Shown here: in pieces, positions 24,403 to 32,972 of the stretch
How positions within the stretch are numbered: the stretch's first letter is position 1
Layout of the letters: each line of letters starts with the position of its first letter
Source: Polyangiaceae bacterium
GTDB lineage: Bacteria > Myxococcota_A > Polyangia > Polyangiales > Polyangiaceae
Length of the DNA stretch: 64,000 nucleotides
Direction: 5' to 3'
Assembly (NCBI GenBank): GCA_019637265.1
Contig: JAHBVY010000001.1
Coordinates: 1,860,001-1,924,000 of the forward strand
Notes under the pieces: model-generated
Databases searched by the model: none
Seen by the model: the letters and a program-made list of their open reading frames with translations, nothing else
Told to the model about the DNA's origin: nothing
Made by a program: the position numbers and the translations under genes

Positions 24403-25170
24403 TCAGCTCGGGCGCCGCGCGACCTCGGTCGCGGTCGCTTGGGCAGTGGGGGTGACGAGCAAGGTCTGAATGCTGACGTGCGGCGGGCGCGTGAGCGCGA
24501 AGCACACGCAGTCGGCGATGTCCTCTGCGCTGAGCGGGGTGACGCCGCGATAGACGTCCTTGGCGCGACCCGCGTCACCGTGGAACCGCACCTCGGAGAA
24601 CTCCGTCTCCGCCATCCCCGGCTGAATCACCAGCTGGCGAACCCCCGTCCCCACCAGCTCGCGGCGCAGCGCGAGCGAGAACGCCTCCACCGCGGCCTTA
24701 CTGGCGCAGTAGCCCGCGCCGTTCGGGTAAGGCTGGACGCCCGCGATCGAGCTCATCTGCACCAAGTCCCCGGAGCCACGCTCGAGCATCCCCGGTAAGA
24801 AGGCGCGTGTGAGGCGCATCAGCCCCATCACGTTGGCCTCCATCATCTCACGCCAGTCCGCCTCGGAGGCGGAGACCACCGGACCCAAGCCGCGCGCGAG
24901 CCCCGCGTTGTTCACCAAAATGTCTGGCGCGCCGTGCTCCTCGAGCACCCAGTGGACGAAGCCCGTCACGCTGTCTTCGCTCGTGACGTCCAGCGCGCGG
25001 TGGCTGCCCCGCTCCCCGAACGGCTCCGTCAAGGTCCTGAGGCGCTCGACGCGGCGCGCCGCCACCACCACCCGCGCGCCCGCGTCGAGCAGGCGCCGAG
25101 CGATCGCCATCCCGATGCCGGCCGAGGCCCCCGTGACCACCGCTAGCTTGTTCGACAGGGATTGCGTCAT
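24403..25170 (-). CDS. Short-chain dehydrogenase/reductase
   Basis: 255 residues from the ATG at 25170; a frame to 25350 extends over the repeat region and is not used. Motifs: AVVTGASAGIGMAIA (the TG-x-x-x-GIG nucleotide loop), NNAGLARG, SSIAG and the Y-x-x-x-K pair in GYCASKAAVEA. It is a classical NAD(P)-dependent SDR; the substrate is unknown. The wording of the C-terminal half (VIQPGMAETEF, LSAEDIADCVCFALTRPPHV) is like the YdfG-type 3-hydroxy acid dehydrogenase branch. It lies 8 bp before a kinase gene on the same strand. Confidence 0.9.
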   Translation of the reverse strand: MTQSLSNKLAVVTGASAGIGMAIARRLLDAGARVVVAARRVERLRTLTEPFGERGSHRALDVTSEDSVTGFVHWVLEEHGAPDILVNNAGLARGLGPVVSASEADWREMMEANVMGLMRLTRAFLPGMLERGSGDLVQMSSIAGVQPYPNGAGYCASKAAVEAFSLALRRELVGTGVRQLVIQPGMAETEFSEVRFHGDAGRAKDVYRGVTPLSAEDIADCVCFALTRPPHVSIQTLLVTPTAQATATEVARRPS

Positions 25171-25194
25171 GAGCTCACTTGGACGGGGGGAGCA

Positions 25195-25218
25195 GGGGGT
25201 TTGGGGGTTTGGCAGCGC
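25195..25218 (+). repeat. T/G-tract element, type B
   Basis: GGGGGTTTGGGGG then TTTGGCAGCGC. The T-run is short and replaced upstream by an extra G5TTT unit. Confidence 0.8.
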
Positions 25219-25246
25219 GCTCGGTGCGACTGCCCCCGCAGCGCGC

Positions 25247-25268
25247 GGGGCGCTGCACGCGCCCCTAC
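25247..25268. repeat. Palindromic GGGGCG...CGCCCCTAC repeat
   Basis: GGGGCG (25247-25252) and CGCCCC (25260-25265), followed by TAC. Same family as the repeats at 12102, 23015, 34977 and 63530. Confidence 0.65.
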
Positions 25269-25324
25269 CACGCCCATCAGCGTAGGCCCAGCGCAGAACC
25301 TGGGCCCTCACGCATCGCCGCGAG

Positions 25325-25364
25325 GCGCAAGGGGGAGACGCGAAGCGCAAGGGTGAGACGCGAA
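25325..25364. repeat. 20-bp tandem repeat, two copies
   Basis: GCGCAAGGGGGAGACGCGAA (25325) and GCGCAAGGGTGAGACGCGAA (25345) differ at one base. Confidence 0.9.
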
Positions 25365-25513
25365 CCCAAGAGTCACGGGCAAGCCCTACGATCGCGGCGC
25401 AGTCTGGGCTAGACTCGCGGGAGGGCTCGCGCCGGCTCGAGCAAGCCGCGCGTGAAGGAGGCCAGTCTCTGGGAGCCCACGATCGCTGGGATTAGCTTGC
25501 CGAGGGCTTGGTG

Positions 25514-27493
25514 ATGAACATGAGACTGCGACGGGCTTCGATCATTGGGGGTGGCTTCACGTTGGCCTGCGCGCTCGCCGTCGCCTGCAGCGGCGCAGAC
25601 GACACCCCCCAGAGCAACATCGGGACCGGCGGCGCTGCCGGGTCCGGGGGCACGGCCGGCACGGGTGGCGACGGCGGCTCGCTGTTCGACGCCGCGTTCC
25701 CTGACGTGATCGAGCCCAACGATCCCAAGTGCACAGATGAGACGGACAGCGACGGCGACGGCATCGCCGACATGATCGAGGGCGACGGGGACACCGACGG
25801 CGACGGCATCCCGGACAAGCTCGACCTCGACAGCGACAACGACGGCATCCCGGACGCGGAGGAGGCCGCGAACCCCTCGCTCCGGCCGGGCGCCAAGGGC
25901 CGTATCCGCACCGGCCCCTGCTCACCGGTGGCCAACTCCGACGATGATCTCGACGGGCCCGACTTCCAAGATCTGGACAGCGACAACGACGGTGTCCCGG
26001 ACGAAGACGAGGTCAAGGGCTGCGCGGTGGACTGCCGCGTGAACGCCGACTGCGACTCGGACACCATCGTCGACATCGTGGAGATGGCCGCTGGCAGCGA
26101 TCCTTGTGACGCATCCAGTCAGCCCACCAACGCGTCGCTCTACTTCATCGTGCCCTACGGTGAAGGCCCGAAGACCCAGCGCTTCCCCTTCTCCACCGGC
26201 ATCAAGGACGCCGACGTCTACTTCATGATCGACACGACGCGCAGCATGCAGCCGGCGATCGACAACGTGAAGTCGTCACTCGACACCACCATCATCCCCA
26301 CCATCCTGAACGGCTCCACCACGGCGGTCCCGCCCATCCCGGCGATCCCCGGCGCCTACCTCGGGATCGGCAGCTTCAAGGACGTGCCGTGGCTTCCGTA
26401 CGGAAACAGCGGGGACCAGCCTTACACCAACCGCTTCTGCGTCGGCGGCTCGCTGGACGACGGCTGCGCCGCGGGCAGCTGGGTGGACGGTAACCTGACC
26501 GAGCCGATCAACACCGGCGGTGTGTTCACCGCGCCGACCAACGTCCGCACCATCTTGGACGACCTCACGGCCAGCGGCGGTGAGGACGCCCCAGAGGCGC
26601 TCACCCAGGCGCTCTTCATGGCGGTGAACAGCTCGCCCTTCGCCTTCACCGGCGGTCCCCCCGCGCAAAACGGCGGGATCTGGAGCCCGCACGCGGCCAA
26701 TTGCGAGCCGGGGCTGCTCGGGCGCGCCTGCCTCCGGCCAGGCAAGCTCCCCATCTTCGTCGTGATCACGGACGCCCCGTCGCACAACGGCCCCACCGCC
26801 ACCTATAACTACGACCCCAGTCAAGCGGGCGGCTCGAAGAGCTACGCCGAGGTGGTGGCCGCGATGAACGCGGTCGGCGCCAAGATAGTCGGTGTCCCTG
26901 TCCAGACCGCGGGCGGCGGCTCGGCGGCGCCGGCGCGCACCGAGCTGGTGGACCTCGCTCAGAAGACGGGCAGCTTGTATTACGACCCCACCTTCGGCGG
27001 GCGCGAGCTGCCGCTGGTCAACGACCCCACCGCCAATGGCCGGGTGGCGGAGGAGGTGGTGCGCCTCATCGGCCTGCTCGCCGGGCAAGGCCTGAACAAC
27101 GTCACCACGCGCACCACGTCCTATGACTGCCCGGGCAACACGGACTGTGATGGAGACGGCATCCCTGACCCGGAGTACCACAACCGCATCGACACCGAGA
27201 CGGGGCTGCCCTTCGACGCCACGCGCCTGATCCAGAGCGTCACTCCGGTGCCCAGCACCCAAACGCCCCTCCCCTACGCGACGCTGGACGCCACCACCTT
27301 CTACAGCGTGCGCGGCGATCAGACGGTGGAGTTCGAGGTCACCGCGAGGAATGACACGCTCAAGCCGGGCGCGCTCACGGTGCTCCGCGCGCTGCTCCGC
27401 GTGCAAACGCCGGGAGGTAAGGAGCTCGGCGGGCGTGACGGCATCAAGGTGATCTACCTGGTGGTCCCGCGCTACGTGGACGTCTTGCGCTGA
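25514..27493 (+). CDS. Thrombospondin-type-3-repeat / VWA lipoprotein
   Basis: 659 residues from the ATG at 25514 (GAGGG upstream; an ATG at 25520 is also possible). Lipoprotein signal ending in LAVACSG, then a Gly-rich stalk. Residues about 75-200 are Asp-rich calcium-binding repeats ([49 protein letters not shown]). A VWA-like domain (about 235-520) starts at [12 protein letters not shown], a D-x-T-x-S MIDAS variant. A Cys-rich DGDGIPDPE copy recurs late (about residue 550). Outer-membrane anchored, likely surface or periplasmic, Ca-stabilised. It is the first gene of an operon with a single-POTRA Omp85 protein 9 bp downstream, which could be its translocator (an inference). Confidence 0.85.
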   Translation: MNMRLRRASIIGGGFTLACALAVACSGADDTPQSNIGTGGAAGSGGTAGTGGDGGSLFDAAFPDVIEPNDPKCTDETDSDGDGIADMIEGDGDTDGDGIPDKLDLDSDNDGIPDAEEAANPSLRPGAKGRIRTGPCSPVANSDDDLDGPDFQDLDSDNDGVPDEDEVKGCAVDCRVNADCDSDTIVDIVEMAAGSDPCDASSQPTNASLYFIVPYGEGPKTQRFPFSTGIKDADVYFMIDTTRSMQPAIDNVKSSLDTTIIPTILNGSTTAVPPIPAIPGAYLGIGSFKDVPWLPYGNSGDQPYTNRFCVGGSLDDGCAAGSWVDGNLTEPINTGGVFTAPTNVRTILDDLTASGGEDAPEALTQALFMAVNSSPFAFTGGPPAQNGGIWSPHAANCEPGLLGRACLRPGKLPIFVVITDAPSHNGPTATYNYDPSQAGGSKSYAEVVAAMNAVGAKIVGVPVQTAGGGSAAPARTELVDLAQKTGSLYYDPTFGGRELPLVNDPTANGRVAEEVVRLIGLLAGQGLNNVTTRTTSYDCPGNTDCDGDGIPDPEYHNRIDTETGLPFDATRLIQSVTPVPSTQTPLPYATLDATTFYSVRGDQTVEFEVTARNDTLKPGALTVLRALLRVQTPGGKELGGRDGIKVIYLVVPRYVDVLR

Positions 27494-27502
27494 GCGGCCA
27501 GG

Positions 27503-29035
27503 ATGGCCGCGCGACTGACAGCCACGCTGTTCGCGCTGTTCGCGCTGAGTCTGGCGCCCGGCGCGCGCGCCGAAGAGGGCGCTGACGACGAGGCGCTGAC
27601 GAGCGCTCCCCCGGAGGAGGAGCTGCGCGAGCGGCCCCCCGACTTCGCGGAGGAAGAGGCCGGCCTGCGCTACACGCTCGAGGCGATCGAGGTCCGCGGC
27701 AACACCCGGACCCGCGATCGCGTGGTGCTCCGCTACATCCCGTTTCAAACGGGTGATCAGCTCAACGTCGAAGACCCTGCGATCGAGCTGACGCGCTACC
27801 GCCTGCTCGGGACGGGCTTCTTCCGGGACGTCCAGTTCTCCCTCAAGAAGGGCACCGCGCCCGGCAAGGTGGTGCTGGTCGTGGAGGTGTCCGAGCGCAA
27901 CACCTTCGTCGTCAGCGATCTGTGGATGGGGCTCTCGAAGGACGCCGACAACGAGGGCACGCCGAAGCCGCTCACGCCTTACGCCGGGCTCGACGCGGCG
28001 GAGACCAACCTCGCGGGCACTGGGATCTTGCTCGGGGGCGCGCTCGGCCTCGCGAGCCGACAGCTGGCGCTGCGCCTCAGGTTCCTCGATCCGGCGTTCC
28101 TCGGCGGGAGCTGGATGACCAACGGCGAGCTGCTCTACAACGACGCTCGCGACTTCTTCGGCAACCGTGAGGTGCGCTACGTCGCGCCCGCTCAACAAGC
28201 GGAGCGCGTGACGCCGCACGCCACCGTCACCTACAAGCGTTTTGGGGGCTCGTTGGGGGTTGGACGGGACCTCTCCATCTCCACCCAGCTGTGGCTCCAT
28301 TACCGCCTGGAATCCATCGACGCCTCCCCACCGGACGCCGCTTCACACCTGCGCGGGGACGCGAGGGAGCCGATTGACTTCGACGTGCTCCGGGGGCGCA
28401 GCGTGCTGTCGACGCTGCGCGCGACCCTCGAGCACGACACCCGCGATCAACCGGTGCTGCCGACGCGCGGCTGGTTCCTCTCCGCGGTGAGCGAGGTGAG
28501 CCTCACGCCAGCGGGCAGTGACTACCCCTACCAGCGGGTGGAGCTCCGCCTCGACAGGTGGTGGCGGCTACCATTCGATCACGTCATTTCCATGTCGCTC
28601 TTCGGCGGCGCGCTGAGCGGCGACGCGCCGTTCTTCGAGCAGTATTACGTCGGGGATTTCAGCGACTTCTTGCCCGGGCGCGTGCTCGGCTTGAACTTCG
28701 ATCGGCGCCCGCCGCCCAACCTGCTCGGCACCGCGATCCAGGAGGTCCGCTATGGCCGCTACGCGGGGAAGGTCAGCTCGGAGTACCGTATCCCGCTCTA
28801 CCGCGGCTCGCGCTCCGTCTACGGGATCGACCTGTTCGCCAGCGCCGGCGCCTACATCGTCGCGAACCCGCTGGACCTCTCGCGCCCCGCCAGCGGCTAC
28901 TCGGGCCTCGCGCGCGTCCCCATCGACCTCACCGGCAACCTGGGCTTCCGCCTCGACACCAACGCCGGTGCCTTCGCGTTCGCGTTCTCCAGCGCCTTGG
29001 GGTTCGCCCCACCGATTCAGGGCGAGACGGAATGA
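27503..29035 (+). CDS. Omp85/BamA-like outer-membrane protein with one POTRA domain
   Basis: 510 residues, ATG at 27503. A signal peptide ends at GARAEEG, and an acidic stretch follows. A POTRA domain is at about 50-130 (YTLEAIEVRGNTRTRDRVVLRY, GDQLNVED, YRLLGTGFFRDVQF, KVVLVVEVSERN). Then comes a barrel of about 370 residues, with LGLASRQLALRLRFLDPAFLGG and a VLGLNFDRRPPPNLLG region. The protein is shorter than BamA (about 800 residues, five POTRAs) and closer to a specialised translocator or TamA-like assembly factor. It lies between a surface lipoprotein gene (9 bp upstream) and a secreted DUF4390-like gene (ATGA overlap). Confidence 0.87.
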   Translation: MAARLTATLFALFALSLAPGARAEEGADDEALTSAPPEEELRERPPDFAEEEAGLRYTLEAIEVRGNTRTRDRVVLRYIPFQTGDQLNVEDPAIELTRYRLLGTGFFRDVQFSLKKGTAPGKVVLVVEVSERNTFVVSDLWMGLSKDADNEGTPKPLTPYAGLDAAETNLAGTGILLGGALGLASRQLALRLRFLDPAFLGGSWMTNGELLYNDARDFFGNREVRYVAPAQQAERVTPHATVTYKRFGGSLGVGRDLSISTQLWLHYRLESIDASPPDAASHLRGDAREPIDFDVLRGRSVLSTLRATLEHDTRDQPVLPTRGWFLSAVSEVSLTPAGSDYPYQRVELRLDRWWRLPFDHVISMSLFGGALSGDAPFFEQYYVGDFSDFLPGRVLGLNFDRRPPPNLLGTAIQEVRYGRYAGKVSSEYRIPLYRGSRSVYGIDLFASAGAYIVANPLDLSRPASGYSGLARVPIDLTGNLGFRLDTNAGAFAFAFSSALGFAPPIQGETE

Positions 29036-29715
29036 CGCGCGCCCTGACCATTTGCTACCTCAGCTTGCTGGCGCTGGCCACGGGGCTCACCCTGACGCTC
29101 TGGGCTCCCACCGCGGCCGCGCAGGAGGAGGAAGAGCTCACGCGACGCGCGCGCTTCCACTGGGACGCCGATCGCAAGGGCCTCTACATGACGGTCTCCT
29201 TCACGGACGTCATCGACGAGGAGATCCAAAAGAAGCTCCGGCGCGGCCTCCCCACCACCATCGTGTTCACCGGCACCATCTACCGACCCGGCGTCAAGGA
29301 GCCCATCTCCACCACGGTGCAGACCTGCAAGATCACCTGGCACGTGTGGAAGGAAGCTTACCGTGTGGAAATCACTCAGCCCGGCCTACGGCAGCGGCGC
29401 TGGGTGGCGGCGCTCTCGGGGGTGCTCCGGCGCTGCGGCAAGGCGCGGTCCTTGCTCATCGCGGATCGGTCCCAAGCCTCCCCCGGGCAGGCGGTGTACG
29501 CGGTGACCAAGGTGCAAGTGAACCCGGTCTCCGATGAGGTGCTGAAGCGCCTCAAGCGCTGGGTGAGCCGGCCGTCAGGTACCGGGACCGCCGTCCCCGG
29601 CGACGCGCTGTTCAGCACCTTCACCGGCCTGTTCCTCCAGCGCGTCGGCAAGGCCGAGCGCGAGCGCCACTTCAGCACCCCCGCCGCGGTGCCGCGCGTG
29701 AAGCCCAAACAGTAG
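29032..29715 (+). CDS. Secreted DUF4390-like protein
   Basis: 227 residues. The ATG at 29032 overlaps the previous stop (ATGA), so it is translationally coupled to the Omp85-like gene. The N-terminal signal peptide ends at TAAAQE. The first half, with SFTDVIDEEIQKKLRRGLPTTIVFTGTIYRPG, resembles DUF4390, periplasmic proteins of unknown function. No enzyme motif is seen. It probably works with the Omp85-like barrel in the same operon. The assignment to DUF4390 is by eye and moderate. Confidence 0.75.
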   Translation: MTRALTICYLSLLALATGLTLTLWAPTAAAQEEEELTRRARFHWDADRKGLYMTVSFTDVIDEEIQKKLRRGLPTTIVFTGTIYRPGVKEPISTTVQTCKITWHVWKEAYRVEITQPGLRQRRWVAALSGVLRRCGKARSLLIADRSQASPGQAVYAVTKVQVNPVSDEVLKRLKRWVSRPSGTGTAVPGDALFSTFTGLFLQRVGKAERERHFSTPAAVPRVKPKQ

Positions 29716-29771
29716 CGGCACAGCACGCTGCGCCCCGTGCACCGAGCCCCCCTCCCAGGCACACTCCCGCC

Positions 29772-30455
29772 ATGCGCGTCTTCCCCGTCAGCCTGCACCT
29801 CACCGGGCGCCGCGCGCTGGTGCTCGGCGTGGGCCCAGAGCAAGCGCGGCGCGCTCAGGCGTTGGTCGAAGCCGGCGCCGACCTGCTCGTGGTCGCCGAG
29901 CGCCTCGACCCGGCGCTCGCGCCGCTCGCCGCCGGCGGGCAGCTCCGCCACGCAGCGCGGCGCCCCGCGCCGAGCGATCTGTCGTTCGCTTGGCTGGCGG
30001 TCTACGTCGATCGTGATCCTGACGAACGCGCGGCGCTGTTCGCCGCCGCGGAGCGCGAGCGCGTGTTCTTCTGCGCCACCGATCAGCCGGACGCGAGCTA
30101 CAGCCATCCTGCGCTGGCTAAGTCAGGTGACTTGACGATTGCCATCGGCACCGGCGGGCGCGCACCAGGGCTCTCGGCGCGGCTCCGCGTCGAGCTCCAG
30201 GCGCTGCTCGATCGGAGCCACGCCGCGCGCCACGTGGCGCGCCTGGCGGCGCTGCGTGAGCGCACCGCGCCGCACGAGCGGCGCCAGGTGATGGAAGCGG
30301 CCGTGCGCGAGCTGTCGGTTCAAGGCAGCATCCACTTCGGCGCGCCGCTCGAGGGCCCTGCAAGGGCCGCTGAGGATGGGGCGGAGCCGGAGACTCGAGG
30401 CGCGCCCTCGCAGGCTCCTACCGGCGCGGTGCCGTCCAACCCCCCAAAACCCTGA
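29772..30455 (+). CDS. Siroheme synthase N-terminal-type (CysG-N/Met8) protein
   Basis: 227 residues, ATG at 29772. FPVSLHLTGRRALVLGVGPEQARRAQALVEAGADLLVV is the Rossmann start of precorrin-2 dehydrogenase / sirohydrochlorin ferrochelatase. The normal GGG-x-VA-x-RK loop is altered to GVGPEQARR. Later, FFCATDQPDASYSHPALAKSGDLTIAIGTGGRAPGLSARLR matches the V-x-AT-DD...V-x-IS-T-x-G-x-SP region. Family role: NAD-dependent oxidation of precorrin-2 and iron insertion to make siroheme. The degenerate loop leaves activity uncertain. The last ten codons come from a T/G element (GAVPSNPPKP), so the C terminus is probably an acquired extension. It may link to tetrapyrrole metabolism near the B12 riboswitch. 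Confidence 0.82.
   Translation: MRVFPVSLHLTGRRALVLGVGPEQARRAQALVEAGADLLVVAERLDPALAPLAAGGQLRHAARRPAPSDLSFAWLAVYVDRDPDERAALFAAAERERVFFCATDQPDASYSHPALAKSGDLTIAIGTGGRAPGLSARLRVELQALLDRSHAARHVARLAALRERTAPHERRQVMEAAVRELSVQGSIHFGAPLEGPARAAEDGAEPETRGAPSQAPTGAVPSNPPKP
30426..30449 (-). repeat. T/G-tract element, type A, forming a CDS 3' end
   Basis: GCGGTGCCGTCC then AACCCCCCAAAA. It is read in frame by the siroheme-synthase-like gene, giving GAVPSNPPK just before the stop. Confidence 0.9.
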
Positions 30456-30571
30456 GCGCCGAAGCGCGGAGAGCGTCGGCACCGTGAAGGCGTTCGGCGC
30501 CCGCTCCGAAGTGCCTCGCGCCTGATTCGCCAGTCGACCTGACGCGTTCCGAATAGTCCTGGTGACTGACG

Positions 30572-31231
30572 CTACTCGAAGTCGGGCTCACCCGCGTTCG
30601 CGGCCGCTGGGGGGTACGTCGCGAGGATCGCGATCAGGTAATAGCGGTACTGATGGCGCATCTTGTCCCAGTCCACAGGGGGTAACGAGCGGCTCACGCA
30701 CTGCGCGGCGCGCTTGGCCTGGGGGCCGCGCCAATCACCGCTCTGCCCCGGGAACACAGCCAGCGTGCGCTTCCCGAAGTCGATGCTCATGGCGTAGCTG
30801 ATGGTGCCCTGCTTCGGCTCACGGGGGGCGCAGTCCACGTTGTCTTTGATGGCCTTGGCGAGCGCCTCCTCGAAGAACAAGAGCTTGTCGCAGAGCGCTC
30901 CTTCTTGACCACGCGCGCTCTGGGAGGCGGCGCACTTCACGCGCTGCACCGGGCCGAGCCGCACGCGCTCCTCGCTGCCCGCGTCCGGCGTGAACATCGG
31001 GAGCCCGGAGGAGGTCGCCACCGCGCTCGTCACCGCGCCGTCCAAGCTCGAGCTCGGGCGCCGGAGCAAGTAGAGCGGCACCGCGATCAACACCAGCACC
31101 ACGCAGGCGGCGACCACCACCTGCGCGCGCAAAGGCCGATCCCCACGCCCCCCCCCGCTGCCACCGCCCACGCCGAGACGGCGGAGGTTGGGCTCGCTCG
31201 AGACGGGGAAGGAGGGTCGCGCAGAAGGCAT
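30572..31231 (-). CDS. Membrane-anchored protein of unknown function, downstream of a kinase gene
   Basis: 219 residues, ATG at 31231. A Ser/Arg/Gly-rich cytoplasmic N terminus (1-36, with FPVSSEPNLRRLGVGGG) precedes one membrane helix (about 37-57, VVVAACVVLVLIAVPLYLL). The rest is an extracytoplasmic domain with four Cys (VKCAASQ, ALCDKLLFF, VDCAPRE, AQCVSRS), probably two disulphides. I do not recognise the family. It starts 52 bp after the kinase-FHA gene on the same strand, so it may be a substrate or sensor partner; the cytoplasmic Ser/Arg-rich tail would suit phosphorylation. Confidence 0.7.
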   Translation of the reverse strand: MPSARPSFPVSSEPNLRRLGVGGGSGGGRGDRPLRAQVVVAACVVLVLIAVPLYLLRRPSSSLDGAVTSAVATSSGLPMFTPDAGSEERVRLGPVQRVKCAASQSARGQEGALCDKLLFFEEALAKAIKDNVDCAPREPKQGTISYAMSIDFGKRTLAVFPGQSGDWRGPQAKRAAQCVSRSLPPVDWDKMRHQYRYYLIAILATYPPAAANAGEPDFE

Positions 31232-31283
31232 TCGAGGGAGGGGTGGTAGCAGTGATGGCGGCGCGAGCCAGCTGCCGCGGCCG

Positions 31284-32972
31284 CTAGCTATCCAGCAGCG
31301 ACTGCACCGGTTGACCTGGCTCCGCCTTGACCAGGGTCGCGGCGAGATCCAGCGCGTCCGGCATCAAGCCTTGAACCTGCGACACCACCTGCTCCACGAG
31401 GTGGCGCGCCTCGTCGATGCCGGGGCCGCTCATCGCCACCGCGAACTTCAAGGGGCTGATGCGCCCCGCGGTGACCGGCGTGATGCAGAGCAGGAGCATC
31501 TCCGTCAGCTCGATCACGCGCTGCGCGGCGCGCCTCAGCGCCAGCATCTCCAAGATGGTCGGGCGCTCGCTCACCAGGCGGTTCGGGCCGCGCACCTCAT
31601 AGCGCGCGACCGACAGGGGTACGTCGTTCCACTCGGAGAACTGCAGCTCATCCTGCAAGCTCCGGATCAGCTGGTCGCGCTGGAGCAGGCCGGTGAGGCC
31701 ATCGCGGCGCCGAAGGTAAGCCTTGGCGCGCTCGTGCTGTGGGGAGCCGTTCTGGAAGCTGACGAGCTTCACGCGGCACTCACCCAGCTGGATCTCGTTG
31801 CCGTGAAGCAAGGTGACTGACTTCTTGCGATCGTAGCTGTGGTCAGCGTACGTGCCGTTGGTGCTCCCCAAGTCCTCGAACACCCAGGAGCCCGAGCGCC
31901 AGCGCGCCACCGCGTGCTGACCCGAGACGGTGGCCTCCGGCACGGAGATGTCCTGATTGCTGCGCCGCCCGAGGGTGACCTCCGGGGTGCTCAGCGGGAA
32001 CAGGTGACCGGCGGCGTCCGTCGCGTTGGTGGCGAAGGTGACGAGCAGCGCCTGCGCGCCGGGGGTGAAGGACTCCGTGATGGAGCGGCCGAGCGGTGGC
32101 CCGGGGGACAGGCGCTCACGGGGGATTTGCGCCTGGCTGGTGGTGAGCGCGGAGGGGTTGAAGAAGCGCATGTGGCGCGCCTCGGTACGGAGCGTCGGGT
32201 CCTCGCTGAGGCAGCGAAAAATCTGCTTGATCTCGTCGACGCTGAGCCCAGCGGGCACGTCGAACATGATCTGCTGGCGCATCGGCTTGGCGCGCGGCCG
32301 GGAGCCGGGCTCGGGGACGCGGCAAGTCCACATCTCCCACAGCGTGAGGCCCAGCGCGTAGATGTCGTCCTCCGCGCTGGCCCCACCGGAGCGCAGCCGC
32401 TCCGGCGCCATGTAGTTCGGCGTGCCCCCATCGGGCGGCGCCCCAGGTCGCCGCGCGCTGAGCCGCGCGCGCTCCTGAGCGAAGCCGAAGTCGAGGATCA
32501 CGGCTTTGTCGGCGGTGACCATCACGTTGCCCGGCTTCAAGTCCCCATGGACCAAGCCCTGCGCGTGGATGGCCGCCAAGCCCGCGCTGGACTCGCTCGC
32601 GATCTTGCGAAACTCGTCCGCGGTGTAGCCGCCCTGCGCCTTGCGCCGCCGGATGTGGGTGTGGAGCGTCTGACCCGCGATGTGCTCCATCACCAAGATC
32701 GGGCCCCAGGGGCTCGGCGCCAAGTCATGCACCCGGCAGACGTTCGGGTGACTGACGCTGCGCGCCAGGAGCAGCTCCTGGCGCAGCGCCTCGTCGTCCC
32801 CGGGCATGCGGCTCTCTTCCCGCACGATCTTCAGCGCCACCGTCTGCTGGGTGCTGCGGTCGTATGCCAAGAACACCTCGCCCATCCCGCCCTTGCCGAG
32901 GCTCTGGCGGATCTCGTAGCGGTCATTGACGATGGTGCCGTGACCGAGGGGCGGCAGGTTGCGTGCGGTCAT
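31284..32972 (-). CDS. Ser/Thr kinase - FHA - degenerate GGDEF-like fusion
   Basis: 562 residues, ATG at 32972. The kinase domain is at about 15-285: LGKGGMGEVFLA, VALKIV, then HGDLKPGNVM and DFGFAQ. The catalytic-loop HRD is HGD, which is often tolerated, so the kinase is probably active. The FHA domain is at about 330-405, with VTLGRRSNQDI, S-x-x-H in VSGQHAV, and DLGSTNGTY (phosphothreonine binding). The C-terminal part, about 412-562, begins AYLRRRDGLTGLLQRDQL, the typical D-x-LTGL-x-R opening of GGDEF domains. No GG[DE]EF motif follows, so it is unlikely to make cyclic di-GMP. No membrane helix. It diverges from the riboswitch-controlled lipoprotein. Confidence 0.9.
   Translation of the reverse strand: MTARNLPPLGHGTIVNDRYEIRQSLGKGGMGEVFLAYDRSTQQTVALKIVREESRMPGDDEALRQELLLARSVSHPNVCRVHDLAPSPWGPILVMEHIAGQTLHTHIRRRKAQGGYTADEFRKIASESSAGLAAIHAQGLVHGDLKPGNVMVTADKAVILDFGFAQERARLSARRPGAPPDGGTPNYMAPERLRSGGASAEDDIYALGLTLWEMWTCRVPEPGSRPRAKPMRQQIMFDVPAGLSVDEIKQIFRCLSEDPTLRTEARHMRFFNPSALTTSQAQIPRERLSPGPPLGRSITESFTPGAQALLVTFATNATDAAGHLFPLSTPEVTLGRRSNQDISVPEATVSGQHAVARWRSGSWVFEDLGSTNGTYADHSYDRKKSVTLLHGNEIQLGECRVKLVSFQNGSPQHERAKAYLRRRDGLTGLLQRDQLIRSLQDELQFSEWNDVPLSVARYEVRGPNRLVSERPTILEMLALRRAAQRVIELTEMLLLCITPVTAGRISPLKFAVAMSGPGIDEARHLVEQVVSQVQGLMPDALDLAATLVKAEPGQPVQSLLDS

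Larger units (their letters stand above)
25171..25513. other. Repeat-filled divergent intergenic region
   Basis: 343 bp between the SDR and the VWA lipoprotein genes. It holds a T/G element copy, a GGGGCG palindrome and a 20-bp tandem repeat (listed separately). No clear promoter boxes were seen. A GAGGG lies 8 nt before the ATG at 25514. Confidence 0.6.

Noticed and set aside
25195-25218. TTTGGCA-N-GC of the type B element as a sigma-54 -24/-12 promoter
   Set aside because: The distance between GG and GC does not hold at the required 10 bp across copies, and most copies lie between convergent genes.
28240-28275. TTTTGGGGGC...GGGGGTTGGACGGGACC inside the Omp85-like gene
   Set aside because: Resembles a type A element, but it encodes a plausible KRFGGSLGVGRDLS barrel strand and differs at the conserved GGCACC; probably chance.
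26276-28300. 674-codon minus-strand frame opposite the VWA lipoprotein and Omp85 genes
   Set aside because: It spans the junction of two well-supported genes and its translation is low-complexity Arg/Gly/Val/His text with no domain.
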